Assembly (NCBI GenBank): GCA_021823555.1
Contig: JAKANW010000186.1
Location: forward strand, 1 to 6,261
DNA: 6,261 bases
Direction of reading: 5' to 3'
Origin: Chloroflexota bacterium
GTDB lineage: Bacteria; Chloroflexota; Anaerolineae; Anaerolineales; Villigracilaceae
Part shown: positions 5,731 through 6,261 of the stretch, one piece after another
Numbering within the stretch: position 1 is the stretch's first letter
Layout: every line of letters begins with the position of its first letter
Translations under genes and position numbers: made by a program
The notes under the pieces: model-generated
What the model saw: only the letters and a program-made list of their open reading frames with translations
Told to the model about the DNA's origin: nothing
Databases searched by the model: none

Positions 5731-6261
5731 TCATTCTTCAGTCCCTTGGCGGATGCGCGTGCCGCAGGTCCGGCAGAATCGGTCACCGGGGCGGGCGCGC
5801 GTCCCACATTGGGGACAATATTTTGGTCCTTCCACCGTTTCGGCTAGGGCAACGTGCCGGCGGCGCACCTGCTTGGGGCGGCTCTGGCCGCGGAAGTAAT
5901 AATACAATCCGCCGGTGACCAACAGCACGCCCGCGCCCGCCAACAGCCAGGGCAGGTAAGTGCTCAATGACACACGTCCGGCGGTGTTGGCGTCCACCGG
6001 CCCGGCAGATTGCGCCGGCATCAGGTTGACGCTCACTTCATCGCTTTGCTTCTGATAACTGGCCTTCAAGGTAAAAGTCTGCCCGGCCGCGAGCGGGCCG
6101 AAATTCCCGGAATGATAGGTCATGTCTGTGGTGTTGACGTCGTTCAGTGCCGGGTCGGTCTTCAAATCGCTGGCGTCGAAGGGTTGTTGCACCTCGATGC
6201 GAAATCGGTTCACCGCATAATCGCCGGGCCATTCAAAAATAAAATTGCGATTCTTGCCCTG
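5731..6261 (-). CDS. Membrane protein with C-terminal zinc ribbon (N-terminus beyond right edge)
   Basis: The last 176 residues of a protein whose frame is open to the right edge; an internal GTG at 6213 could be mistaken for the start, but 16 coherent residues precede it without a stop (including FEWPGDYAV). The visible part has a beta-rich, probably extracytoplasmic domain (about 1-95), one transmembrane helix (about 103-123, in LPWLLAGAGVLLVTGG), a strongly basic stretch (SRPKQVRRRH) marking the cytosolic side, and a zinc ribbon at 149-166 (CPQC-X10-CRTC). The function is not recognised. Proteins of this layout occur in Chloroflexota, as I recall sometimes near cytochrome c maturation genes, which would suit this locus but cannot be checked here. 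It ends 42 nt before the kinase gene on the same strand and may be co-transcribed with it. Confidence 0.85.
   Translation of the reverse strand, partial: QGKNRNFIFEWPGDYAVNRFRIEVQQPFDASDLKTDPALNDVNTTDMTYHSGNFGPLAAGQTFTLKASYQKQSDEVSVNLMPAQSAGPVDANTAGRVSLSTYLPWLLAGAGVLLVTGGLYYYFRGQSRPKQVRRRHVALAETVEGPKYCPQCGTRARPGDRFCRTCGTRIRQGTEE

Noticed and set aside
1..6261. CRISPR arrays, insertion sequences, tRNA or rRNA genes
   Set aside because: No regularly spaced repeats, transposase-like frames, terminal inverted repeats or tRNA-like cloverleaf signals were seen; intergenic space is small.

Overview
The window is a compact bacterial locus with every supported gene on the minus strand, so it reads from right (6261) to left (1). 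The gene style suggests an anaerobic or facultative member of the Chloroflexota, probably Anaerolineae-like: a Pro/Thr/Ala-rich spacer in an exported protein, a membrane protein with a C-terminal zinc ribbon, and a multiheme cytochrome + four-cluster ferredoxin + NrfD module. This assignment comes from general impression and is not a database result.

Right part (6261-3511): the 3' end of a membrane protein with a cytosolic zinc ribbon comes first. After 42 nt follows a two-component system: a seven-helix membrane histidine kinase of the NarX/HisKA_3 type, and a NarL/FixJ response regulator overlapping it by ATGA. A clear intrinsic terminator (3511-3540) closes this unit.

Intergenic region (3345-3510): after the terminator there are three similar G-rich/C-rich sites (GGGG-N5-CCCC type) and a plausible sigma70-like promoter (3373-3401). 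The site nearest the promoter lies just upstream of its -35 box, where an activator would be expected. The simplest reading is that the adjacent NarL-type regulator switches on the next operon. That is an inference.

Left part (3344-1): five tightly packed genes, apparently one operon. They are a 40-residue single-helix membrane protein; a 112-residue membrane-anchored six-cysteine protein resembling the two-CW domain family; an exported octaheme cytochrome c with a C-terminal membrane anchor; a Tat-exported ferredoxin subunit with four [4Fe-4S] clusters; and an NrfD/HybB-type quinone-interacting membrane subunit that runs off the left edge. The last three form a recognisable membrane-bound menaquinone/cytochrome c oxidoreductase of the Qrc/Nhc/Ohc/Nrf class. 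No molybdopterin subunit is encoded among the visible genes. The most novel part is the pair of small membrane proteins at the head of the operon, which share an intramembrane Arg-x-x-Ile-Pro pattern and could be accessory or assembly subunits of the complex.
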